Source: an uncultured candidate division Zixibacteria bacterium (lineage in GTDB: Bacteria > Zixibacteria > MSB-5A5 > GN15 > FEB-12). Taken from it: a DNA stretch of 5,256 bases. The stretch spans positions 1 to 5,256 of the forward strand of contig CAJVYT010000320.1 in NCBI GenBank assembly GCA_913009765.1. Direction: 5' to 3'. Shown in pieces: positions 1 to 5,161 of the stretch; the first letter of the stretch is position 1; every line of letters begins with the position of its first letter. Both the position numbers and the translations under genes were made by a program. Under the pieces are notes generated by a model. The model did no database searches, had not been told where the DNA came from, and was given only the letters and a program-made list of their open reading frames with translations.

Positions 1-100
1 GACTTTCTTTCTTGTCTTTCGTGAGTGGTCTGATATATTGGTGATGATGTTGATTTTTATTTTTTTTTTTTTTTTTGTAGTTTATTTTGTTTTTTTTTTT
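1..100. other. Low-complexity read noise outside the left adapter (non-biological)
   Basis: This stretch lies on the outer side of a complete sequencing adapter, so it cannot be adjacent genomic DNA. It consists of irregular T-rich sequence followed by long T runs (about 60-76 and 90-100) that abut the adapter. Base calls made after a read runs off the end of the adapter typically look like this, and the opposite contig end shows the mirror pattern with A runs. I see no gene, RNA or regulatory element in it. It should be removed before any analysis. Confidence 0.93.
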
Positions 101-166
101 CAAGCAGAAGACGGCATACGAGATATATCAGTGTGACTGGAGTTCAGACGTGTGCTCTTCCGATCT
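101..166 (-). other. Untrimmed Illumina TruSeq P7/index adapter (left end)
   Basis: The stretch starts with the P7 flow-cell sequence CAAGCAGAAGACGGCATACG, continues through an index segment (ATATCAGT on this strand, ACTGATAT on the other) and ends in the read-primer portion GTGTGCTCTTCCGATCT. From memory, ACTGAT followed by AT is TruSeq index 25. All 66 bases are the exact reverse complement of 5096-5161. The genomic insert begins at 167. The adapter extends the folE reading frame with a false peptide and must not be annotated as coding. Confidence 0.99.
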
Positions 167-442
167 AACTTTTCCGCTTGGGATATAGGCAACATGACAT
201 TTCCCTATAAACGGTAATAAATGATGTTCACACATAGAATATAATTCAATATCTTTAACAAGCACTATTTCACTGGCATCTGACTCAAATAATGCTCCGT
301 TAACAATTTTCTCAATATCTTCCTTGTATCCCTTAGTAAGAAACTTAAATGCTTTAGCTGCTCTTTTGGGTGTTGATTGTAACCCCTCACGATGTATATC
401 TTCGCCTATTTCTTCTAACAACTTTTTGTATAATTCTTCCAT
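167..442 (-). CDS. folE: GTP cyclohydrolase I (FolE), N-terminal fragment cut by the contig end
   Basis: FolE converts GTP to 7,8-dihydroneopterin triphosphate plus formate in the cytosol, the first step to tetrahydrofolate and also the entry to queuosine-type deazapurines. The 92 genuine codons show the family N-terminus: the L-Q-S-T-P-K-R-A-A segment (residues 21-29), then [10 protein letters not shown] (69-78), where Cys71 and His74 match zinc ligands Cys110 and His113 of E. coli FolE and His73 matches catalytic His112. The third zinc ligand (Cys181 in E. coli) lies in the missing half; full-length proteins are about 185-220 residues. I chose the ATG at 440-442 because an AAGGA site lies 7 nt upstream; a TTG just before it (443-445) is only 4 nt from that site. 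Beyond residue 92 the frame runs into adapter and reads [12 protein letters not shown], which is not part of the protein. The gene is transcribed away from the hem operon. Family assignment is secure. Confidence 0.95.
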
Positions 443-449
443 CAATAAA

Positions 450-454
450 TCCTT
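450..454 (-). promoter_or_regulatory. Ribosome binding site of folE
   Basis: On the minus strand this reads AAGGA, followed by seven bases and then ATG. The spacing favours the ATG at 440-442 over the adjacent in-frame TTG at 443-445 as the folE start. Confidence 0.7.
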
Positions 455-486
455 AACAAATAGAATAATGTAGTTTGAATTGTGTA

Positions 487-507
487 ACCTTTAAAGGTAT
501 ACGTATA
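487..507. promoter_or_regulatory. Two abutting palindromes, possible operator at the folE promoter
   Basis: Positions 487-498 read ACCTTTAAAGGT, a perfect 12-bp palindrome. It shares its last base with a second perfect palindrome, TATACGTATA, at 498-507. Together they sit directly downstream of the predicted folE -10 box, across the expected transcription start, where a repressor site would act. No specific regulator is recognised. The A/T-rich background makes short palindromes fairly common, so operator function is an inference from position and symmetry. Confidence 0.35.
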
Positions 508-536
508 AACATACATTATTTTGAACTAAATCTCAA
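508..536 (-). promoter_or_regulatory. Candidate sigma70-type promoter for folE
   Basis: On the minus strand TTGAGA (531-536; 5 of 6 matches to TTGACA) is followed, after exactly 17 bases, by TATGTT (508-513; 4 of 6 matches to TATAAT). Transcription would start near 500, about 60 bases upstream of the folE ATG. The position and spacing are good, but in such A/T-rich DNA boxes of this quality also arise by chance, so this is a prediction only. Confidence 0.4.
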
Positions 537-731
537 GTTGAATCGTATCGCATACTTCATGCTGTCATTATTGAAAAACAGCGTCAATTGTCATATCCAT
601 TATTCTTTTGACTAATATGGTCTGATGAAACAATCCCTAATATCCTATGCACAATGCACAAAAACGTTGCCGCCAAGTCATATAATTTACTTCAGTGTAC
701 TTTTTTTAGTCATTTTTCTTAATTTATACTA

Positions 732-757
732 TATTGTATTCTATTTTAAATACAATA
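732..757. repeat. Inverted repeat, 9-bp perfect arms, possible regulator-binding site
   Basis: TATTGTATT (732-740) is mirrored exactly by AATACAATA (749-757) across an 8-bp A/T-rich spacer. The two half-site centres lie 17 bp apart, between one and two helical turns. The arms contain only one G:C pair each, so a stable RNA hairpin or terminator is unlikely; a dimeric protein site is the better reading. It lies about 220 bp upstream of hemA and directly after a -10-like TATACT (725-730) that has no convincing -35 box. I do not recognise the regulator. Confidence 0.35.
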
Positions 758-782
758 AATGAAATCAGCTTTCATACTCAAC

Positions 783-810
783 TTTACATCATTTGATTCT
801 ATCTTATTAT
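783..810 (+). promoter_or_regulatory. Candidate distal promoter for the hem operon
   Basis: TTTACA (783-788) and TATTAT (805-810) are spaced by 16 bases, each close to the sigma70 consensus. A transcript from here would carry a leader of roughly 160 bases before hemA. It is an alternative to, or acts alongside, the proximal candidate at 902-931. In such A/T-rich sequence this is weak evidence. Confidence 0.3.
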
Positions 811-901
811 ATCACTTGGTTTTATACATTTTTTTCAAATCAATAATAAAAAAACAGCTAACCACCTATTTGTTCTTTTTTTCACAAGCGATGACAATAC
901 T

Positions 902-931
902 TTGACATTGAAGGTTCAAAATTAAGTTAAT
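902..931 (+). promoter_or_regulatory. Candidate proximal promoter for the hem operon
   Basis: A perfect -35 hexamer TTGACA (902-907) is followed after 18 bases by GTTAAT (926-931; 4 of 6 matches to TATAAT). Transcription would begin near 938, leaving a short leader of about 38 bases before the hemA ATG. The exact -35 match and the position close to the first gene of the operon support it; the -10 box is only moderate. Confidence 0.4.
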
Positions 932-975
932 TCAGACTAATCATTTAAACGAGTTAAAAGACGTTAGGATTAAAT

Positions 976-2247
976 ATGGAACTTGGAATAATCGGAACTT
1001 CAATCTGGCAGCAAAACATGAAGCTCCTTGAAAAAATTACAATCGACAGAGATAATAAAACAGAACAAATAAAACAGCTCAAAGAAGCACTTGGTTTGGA
1101 TGAACTCATTTATCTTTCAACCTGCAACAGAGTAGAAGTTATATATACTATCAACGAACCAACAAGTGACAGTCGTATTTTACACCGTTTGATAGATTTC
1201 TTTTTCTCAGATGGGTCCGATCTTAATTTTTTCCCAAACGACTTTTATCATTTCACCGACAAAGAAGCAATCACCCATCTGTTTCGAACAGTCTCCTCAT
1301 TAGAATCTTTAGTTGTTGGTGAAACTCAAATAACCGGACAGTTTAAAGATGCCTATCAAGATGCTCTTGCGGCAGGTCATGTAGGATTTTATTTACACAA
1401 ACTTGCCGATGAGGCTCTCACTGTTTCAAAAAAAATAAAACGGGAAACAACTATCGGCAAAGGTCAACAATCAATGGCATCTTTGGCAGCAAACGAGATT
1501 AAAAATCATCTGCAAAATCAAAAAGACAAAACAATAGCTTTGGTCGGTGCCGGTGAAATGACTGCTAAATTTGCAAAATATATATCAAAAGAAAAACTTG
1601 GAAATCTTCTTTTTGTAAACCGTTCGATAGATAAAGCTGAAAAATTAGCAAAAGAGTTTAATGGTCAAGCAATTTCACTCGCGGACTTCAAAAACAGTCC
1701 TCAAGATGTACATGTGATAGCATCAGCAACAGCATGCAAACATGCAATCTTTGATTTAGATTTTGTTGATAAACTTCCGGCAACTTCTCAACCTGTCTTA
1801 GCAATAGATTTAGCTATCCCCCGTGATTTCTCTGATGACATCAACACCCACCAACAAATAAAATTAATTGATATTCCTATCTTAAAAAGTAAAGCAAACG
1901 GCAACCTTCGGAAAAAATTTGTCGAAGCAGGCAAAGCAAATAATATAATCAAAGAATCGGTCTATAAATTTGTAAGTAACCAATTAGAGGTTTCTATAAA
2001 ACCAATTTTCCACACATCGTTTAAAGAATCAATTCAACTCGCCCATCATGCCTTGGATGACCTCTTTACAAAAAGAATAACCTCACTTGATGAAAATGAA
2101 CAAAATGCGATAAAAAGTTTGGTTACAAAACTTATAAGCAACGCCTCATTTCAGCCGTCAAAAGTACTTTCTGAAAAAATGGCACAGGCACAAACAAATC
2201 TCAATTTTGAGAAACTGCAAAATTCATCAAACAAGGAAGCGGTATGA
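976..2247 (+). CDS. hemA: Glutamyl-tRNA reductase (HemA)
   Basis: HemA reduces glutamyl-tRNA(Glu) with NADPH to glutamate-1-semialdehyde, the committing step of C5-pathway tetrapyrrole synthesis in the cytosol. The 423-residue protein has the usual length and domain order. The catalytic domain carries L-S-T-C-N-R (47-52) with nucleophile Cys50, H-L-F-R (101-104), and S-L-E-S-L-V-V-G-E-T-Q-I (108-119). The NADPH-binding fold has G-A-G-E-M (191-195), V-N-R-S (214-217) and I-D-L-A-I-P-R-D-F (278-286). A helical C-terminal dimerisation region follows from about 320. An AGGA site (966-969) stands 6 nt before the ATG. One oddity is the N-terminus, GTSIWQQNMKLLEKI (7-21), which replaces the common (S/N)-H-K-T-A-P-x-x-x-R-E motif, although spacing to Cys50 is normal. 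Its stop overlaps the hemC start (ATGA), implying translational coupling. HemA normally hands its labile product to HemL, the last gene in this cluster. HemA is often feedback-controlled by heme; nothing in the sequence demonstrates this here. Confidence 0.97.
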   Translation: MELGIIGTSIWQQNMKLLEKITIDRDNKTEQIKQLKEALGLDELIYLSTCNRVEVIYTINEPTSDSRILHRLIDFFFSDGSDLNFFPNDFYHFTDKEAITHLFRTVSSLESLVVGETQITGQFKDAYQDALAAGHVGFYLHKLADEALTVSKKIKRETTIGKGQQSMASLAANEIKNHLQNQKDKTIALVGAGEMTAKFAKYISKEKLGNLLFVNRSIDKAEKLAKEFNGQAISLADFKNSPQDVHVIASATACKHAIFDLDFVDKLPATSQPVLAIDLAIPRDFSDDINTHQQIKLIDIPILKSKANGNLRKKFVEAGKANNIIKESVYKFVSNQLEVSIKPIFHTSFKESIQLAHHALDDLFTKRITSLDENEQNAIKSLVTKLISNASFQPSKVLSEKMAQAQTNLNFEKLQNSSNKEAV

Positions 2248-3149
2248 ACAAACAGCATCTTGTAATCGGCTCCAGAGGATCAGACTTAGCTTTGTACCAA
2301 GCAAACTTTATTAAAAAAATATTAACAGAAGAACTTAACTGTACTGTAGAAATAAAAATCATCAAAACAACCGGCGACAAAATAACAAATCTTTCTTTTG
2401 ATAAAATGGAAGGAAAAGGATTTTTCACTAAAGAACTGGAAGAAGCTCTCTTAAATAAAGAGATTGATTTAGCAGTACACTCTCTTAAAGATTTAATGAC
2501 CGTACAGCCTCCCTCATTAAAACTTGGTGCTGTCGGCTACCGTGCTGATCGTCGTGAATTACTCTTGATTAGAAAAGATTCAACTACTAAAAGCGGTATT
2601 TTACCTGTTAAAGACAGCGGAGTTATAGGCACATCATCAAACAGACGTAAATGTCAAATCTCTCAATTAAACAATAAACTCAAGATTAAAGATTTACGCG
2701 GTAATGTTCCTACAAGAATCAACAAACTTCGTAATGGCGACTACGATGCTATCATGATTGCTGCCGCCGGTGTAAAACGTTTAGAACTTGATGTTTCCGA
2801 TTTAACCGTTATGGAATTAAACCCTGAAATTTTCCTTCCTGCTCCGGCACAAGGTATCTTAGGTATTCAAATTCGTGATGATTCTCCTGAAGTTGAAGCT
2901 ATCATCTCAAAAATGAATAACGAAAACGACGCCAAATCTGCTGCTTTAGAACGTGGACTACTCGCAAAATATGATTCCGGCTGTACCTTGCCATTGGGAG
3001 TATACTCAGAGATAAACGGCGATTCCTACCGACTCAAAGCTGTTCTTGGAGTTTTAGAAAATGACCAATGGGTCGAGCCAAAAACAGTTGACATTACCGG
3101 TACTGACATTAACGACATTGTAAACAATGCTTTTAACGGATTAAAATAG
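2244..3149 (+). CDS. hemC: Porphobilinogen deaminase / hydroxymethylbilane synthase (HemC)
   Basis: HemC joins four porphobilinogen molecules into linear hydroxymethylbilane, using a covalent dipyrromethane primer. The 301-residue protein is of standard length. Domain 1 has I-G-S-R-G-S-D-L-A-L-Y-Q (8-19) and the catalytic V-H-S-L-K-D (78-83), with Asp83 matching E. coli Asp84. Phosphate- and acetate-binding arginines lie in G-T-S-S-N-R-R (129-135) and L-R-G-N-V-P-T-R (151-158). P-A-P-A-Q-G (199-204) is typical. The cofactor-attachment cysteine is Cys247 in D-S-G-C-T-L-P-L-G (244-252). Two conserved positions differ: the proline usual after K-D-V/L is Met here (K-D-L-M-T), and the common G-G-C is S-G-C. 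Neither removes a catalytic residue, so I expect an active enzyme. The ATG overlaps the hemA stop by four bases, with AAGGA (2233-2237) 6 nt upstream inside hemA. Confidence 0.97.
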   Translation: MNKQHLVIGSRGSDLALYQANFIKKILTEELNCTVEIKIIKTTGDKITNLSFDKMEGKGFFTKELEEALLNKEIDLAVHSLKDLMTVQPPSLKLGAVGYRADRRELLLIRKDSTTKSGILPVKDSGVIGTSSNRRKCQISQLNNKLKIKDLRGNVPTRINKLRNGDYDAIMIAAAGVKRLELDVSDLTVMELNPEIFLPAPAQGILGIQIRDDSPEVEAIISKMNNENDAKSAALERGLLAKYDSGCTLPLGVYSEINGDSYRLKAVLGVLENDQWVEPKTVDITGTDINDIVNNAFNGLK

Positions 3150-3156
3150 GTTTCAC

Positions 3157-3852
3157 ATGATTAATCTTGCAGTTACAAGAGATAAAAATCAGTTAGAATC
3201 ATTGCGACTAAAAGCAAAGAAAAAAAATATAAATATTATACCACTTCCTGTTACTGAAATAATATCTATGCTTTCAGATGGTAATAAAATACCTGAGCTT
3301 ACTCTGTTTGATTGGCTTTTCTTTAGCTCTGCCAATGGGGTGCATACTTTTTTTGCTCAATGTAAAAAAGAACAACTTCCTCATACTATAAAAATTGCTG
3401 TTGTTGGAGAAAAAACCGGCGAGGCTGTCCGTTCGTATAATTTAGATATTAATTTTCAACCGACTCAGGCGTATGGCAAATACCTTTTTGAAGAGTTCTC
3501 AAATAAATATAATAACCAATCGTTACAAATCTTATATATCCGTGCTGAAAAGATAAACTTTAACGCCCAAGAATTTTTAGCACACTCTCAAATTAAATAC
3601 AACGAAATTATAAGTTATAAATCTCAAGAAAAAACCGTTAACGTTTCTGAAGTAGATAAACTAACAGACAATGATTACATACTATTTACAGCACCCTCAA
3701 CGGTAACGTCATACAAAAATCAGTTTGGTACTCCCAAAGCAAAACTCATTGCTATTGGAAACACAACCAAAGATGCTATCAAAAGCAATAATTGGATTAC
3801 AAATATTATTTTAAATAAACCTGAAATTGATAAAGTTTTGGAGTATATATAA
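3157..3852 (+). CDS. hemD: Uroporphyrinogen-III synthase (HemD)
   Basis: HemD cyclises hydroxymethylbilane while inverting ring D, giving uroporphyrinogen III, the last common precursor of heme, siroheme and cobalamin. The family is poorly conserved, so assignment rests on fold motifs plus position between hemC and hemB. Visible motifs are W-L-F-F-S-S-A-N-G-V (53-62), V-V-G-E-K-T (82-87), I-L-Y-I-R-A (125-130), I-S-Y-K-S (152-156; Tyr154 is probably the conserved active-site-region tyrosine), I-L-F-T-A-P-S-T-V (175-183) and I-A-I-G-N-T-T (199-205). These repeat the same pattern in two halves, as expected for the two-lobed HemD fold. The 231-residue length fits a stand-alone enzyme, with no fused uroporphyrinogen methyltransferase as in some clostridia. 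It starts 7 bp after hemC; an AGG partly within the hemC stop (3148-3150) is the only, weak, ribosome site. Its stop overlaps the hemB start by one base (TAATG). Lys, Asn and Ile are abundant, matching the A/T-rich genome. Confidence 0.92.
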   Translation: MINLAVTRDKNQLESLRLKAKKKNINIIPLPVTEIISMLSDGNKIPELTLFDWLFFSSANGVHTFFAQCKKEQLPHTIKIAVVGEKTGEAVRSYNLDINFQPTQAYGKYLFEEFSNKYNNQSLQILYIRAEKINFNAQEFLAHSQIKYNEIISYKSQEKTVNVSEVDKLTDNDYILFTAPSTVTSYKNQFGTPKAKLIAIGNTTKDAIKSNNWITNIILNKPEIDKVLEYI

Positions 3853-4832
3853 TGGAACTATTTTCACGTCCACGACGCCTAAGACAAAACAGCTTAACAC
3901 GTGAGCTTGTTGCTGAAACAACTCTCAACATAAACCGTCTTATCCAGCCGTATTTTGTCTGTGACGGAACCAACACAAAGGATGAAATCAATGGGCTCCC
4001 CGGTATTTTCCGTGAGTCTGTTGACTCATTAACAAAATCTATTGAATCAGATTTAAAACTCGGCATAAAAAACATCATGCTCTTTGGTGTCACCGACCGA
4101 AAAGATGCTCTGGCAACCTCCGCATCTGATGATAAAAACCCTGTCATCCGAGCAATCAAAGAACTCAAAAAACAATTTGGAAACGATCTGCTTATTGGTG
4201 CTGATGTTTGTCTTTGTGCATATACAGATACCGGTCACTGCGGCGTAAGCGAACATGATGTCATCAACAACGATAAGTCAGCAGAAATACTTTCACTAAT
4301 GGCATTGCGTTTAGCTCAATCAGGCTGTGATATTGTAGCACCATCTGATATGATGGACGGTCGTGTAGGTGCTATTAGAGCAACTCTTGAGAAAAACGAT
4401 TTTAAAAACACTCTCATCATGGCATACTCAGCAAAGTATTCATCATCATACTATGGTCCATTTAGAAATGCCGCCAACTCTGCCCCCGGCAAAGGAGACC
4501 GCAAAGGTTACCAAATGGATTTCAGAAACCGTTCTGAAGCAATGACCGAACTTGAACTTGATGAAGCCGAGGGTGCCGATATTGTCATGGTCAAACCTGC
4601 CATGGCATATCTTGATATTATCTCTGACTTCAGACAAAACAGTTCTCTGCCAATAGCGGCGTATAACGTATCGGGAGAATACACGGCAGTTAAATTATTA
4701 GTGAAAGAAAATTTGGCAGATGAAAATATTATGGTTATCGAAAACCTTACCGCAATTACCAGAGCGGGAGCTTCGATAATCCTTACCTATCACCTACGTG
4801 ATATTTTAGAAAACGGATGGCATAATGCTTAA
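3852..4832 (+). CDS. hemB: Porphobilinogen synthase / delta-aminolevulinic acid dehydratase (HemB), zinc type
   Basis: HemB condenses two 5-aminolevulinate molecules into porphobilinogen as a TIM-barrel oligomer, usually an octamer. The 326-residue protein is full length, with the family opening R-P-R-R-L-R (6-11). The metal site is D-V-C-L-C-A-Y-T-D-T-G-H-C-G (118-131), with Cys120, Cys122 and Cys130 at the E. coli numbers, marking a zinc enzyme rather than the aspartate-rich magnesium type. Schiff-base lysines are Lys195 (Y-S-A-K-Y) and Lys248 (M-V-K-P-A). The substrate site includes A-P-S-D-M-M-D-G-R (163-171) and Y-N-V-S-G-E-Y (271-277). Glu233 aligns with E. coli Glu232, the allosteric magnesium ligand, so Mg stimulation is possible (inference). 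The start is supported by a GGAG (3840-3843) 8 nt upstream within hemD. The end overlaps hemL by eight bases. Confidence 0.97.
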   Translation: MELFSRPRRLRQNSLTRELVAETTLNINRLIQPYFVCDGTNTKDEINGLPGIFRESVDSLTKSIESDLKLGIKNIMLFGVTDRKDALATSASDDKNPVIRAIKELKKQFGNDLLIGADVCLCAYTDTGHCGVSEHDVINNDKSAEILSLMALRLAQSGCDIVAPSDMMDGRVGAIRATLEKNDFKNTLIMAYSAKYSSSYYGPFRNAANSAPGKGDRKGYQMDFRNRSEAMTELELDEAEGADIVMVKPAMAYLDIISDFRQNSSLPIAAYNVSGEYTAVKLLVKENLADENIMVIENLTAITRAGASIILTYHLRDILENGWHNA

Positions 4833-5095
4833 AACAGATAAGTCACAGAAAATAATTAGAAAAGCTGAAAAAGTCACCCCAGGCGGAGTAAACTCTCCGG
4901 TGCGGGCATTTCAATCGGTAGGAGGCACCCCTCGTATTATCAAAAAAGGTGAAGGTGCTTATATGACTGATGTTGACGACAATTCATACATAGATTTTTC
5001 TTCCTCATGGGGACCGCTTATTTTAGGACACGCTGACAAAGATGTCGTCAAAGCGGTACAAGATCAATGCGAAAATGGAATGACCTACGGAACAT
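4825..5095 (+). CDS. hemL: Glutamate-1-semialdehyde 2,1-aminomutase (HemL), N-terminal fragment cut by the contig end
   Basis: HemL is a PLP-dependent aminomutase that turns the HemA product into 5-aminolevulinate. The 90 complete codons show the family N-terminus: A-E-K-V-T-P-G-G-V-N-S-P-V-R-A-F (13-28), V-G-G-T-P-R-I-I (32-39), G-A-Y-M-T-D-V-D-D-N-S-Y-I-D (44-57) and S-S-W-G-P-L-I-L-G-H (60-69). It ends at M-T-Y-G-T, just before the usual P-T-E segment. This is about a fifth of the roughly 425-residue enzyme; the PLP lysine is in the missing part. The apparent TAG stop is false: its T (5095) is the last genomic base and its AG belongs to the adapter. The gene starts inside hemB with an 8-bp overlap and a weak GGA (4815-4817) 7 nt upstream, suggesting coupling. 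Placement with hemA fits the channelling partnership of the two enzymes. Confidence 0.95.
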
Positions 5096-5161
5096 AGATC
5101 GGAAGAGCACACGTCTGAACTCCAGTCACACTGATATATCTCGTATGCCGTCTTCTGCTTG
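5096..5161 (+). other. Untrimmed Illumina TruSeq P7/index adapter (right end)
   Basis: The stretch begins AGATCGGAAGAGCACACGTC, carries the index segment ACTGATAT and ends in ATCTCGTATGCCGTCTTCTG followed by CTTG. It is the exact reverse complement of 101-166 and is standard adapter read-through sequence. The genomic insert ends at 5095. The adapter creates the false hemL stop codon at 5095-5097 and an antisense reading frame with the familiar adapter peptide ending [10 protein letters not shown]. Confidence 0.99.

Larger units (their letters stand above)
443..975. other. Divergent intergenic region between folE and hemA, about 530 bp, no gene seen
   Basis: This is the only long gene-free stretch inside the insert. 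It is distinctly richer in A/T than the flanking genes, carries stops in all frames, and shows no tRNA cloverleaf or recognisable riboswitch core. It must contain the start signals for two divergent transcription units. Candidate promoter boxes and two symmetric elements are listed separately. Its length is more than two promoters need, so a regulator site, a long leader or a decayed gene is possible, but nothing in the sequence decides between these. Confidence 0.8.

Noticed and set aside
443..445. TTG as an alternative folE start one codon upstream
   Set aside because: It is only 4 nt from the AAGGA site, while the following ATG has ideal 7-nt spacing and fits the family N-terminus equally well.
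561..582. Hairpin GCTGT / ACAGC with a 12-nt loop
   Set aside because: A five-base stem with a large loop is weak and lacks a following T run on either strand, so it is neither a credible terminator nor a structured RNA.
647..660. Tandem 7-bp repeat ATGCACA x2
   Set aside because: Only two short copies with no further units; it does not resemble a CRISPR, iteron array or known operator.
759..775. Short hairpin ATGAAA / TTTCAT with a 5-nt loop
   Set aside because: A six-pair, mostly A:T stem is expected by chance in this A/T-rich spacer.
913..920. GGTTCAAA resembling a tRNA T-loop upstream of hemA
   Set aside because: No matching acceptor stem, D-arm or anticodon arm can be folded around it, so it is not a tRNA gene.
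2201..2428. Minus-strand open frame across the hemA/hemC junction
   Set aside because: It is antisense to two genes with strong family motifs and has no recognisable domain of its own.
3806..4637. Three minus-strand open frames (3806-4168, 4053-4256, 4446-4637) inside hemB
   Set aside because: All lie opposite well-conserved hemB coding sequence and their translations show no family signature.
101..5161. Perfect 66-bp terminal inverted repeats flanking about 4.9 kb, resembling a transposon or linear plasmid end
   Set aside because: The repeats are sequencing adapter, not DNA of the organism, and there is no transposase or target-site duplication.
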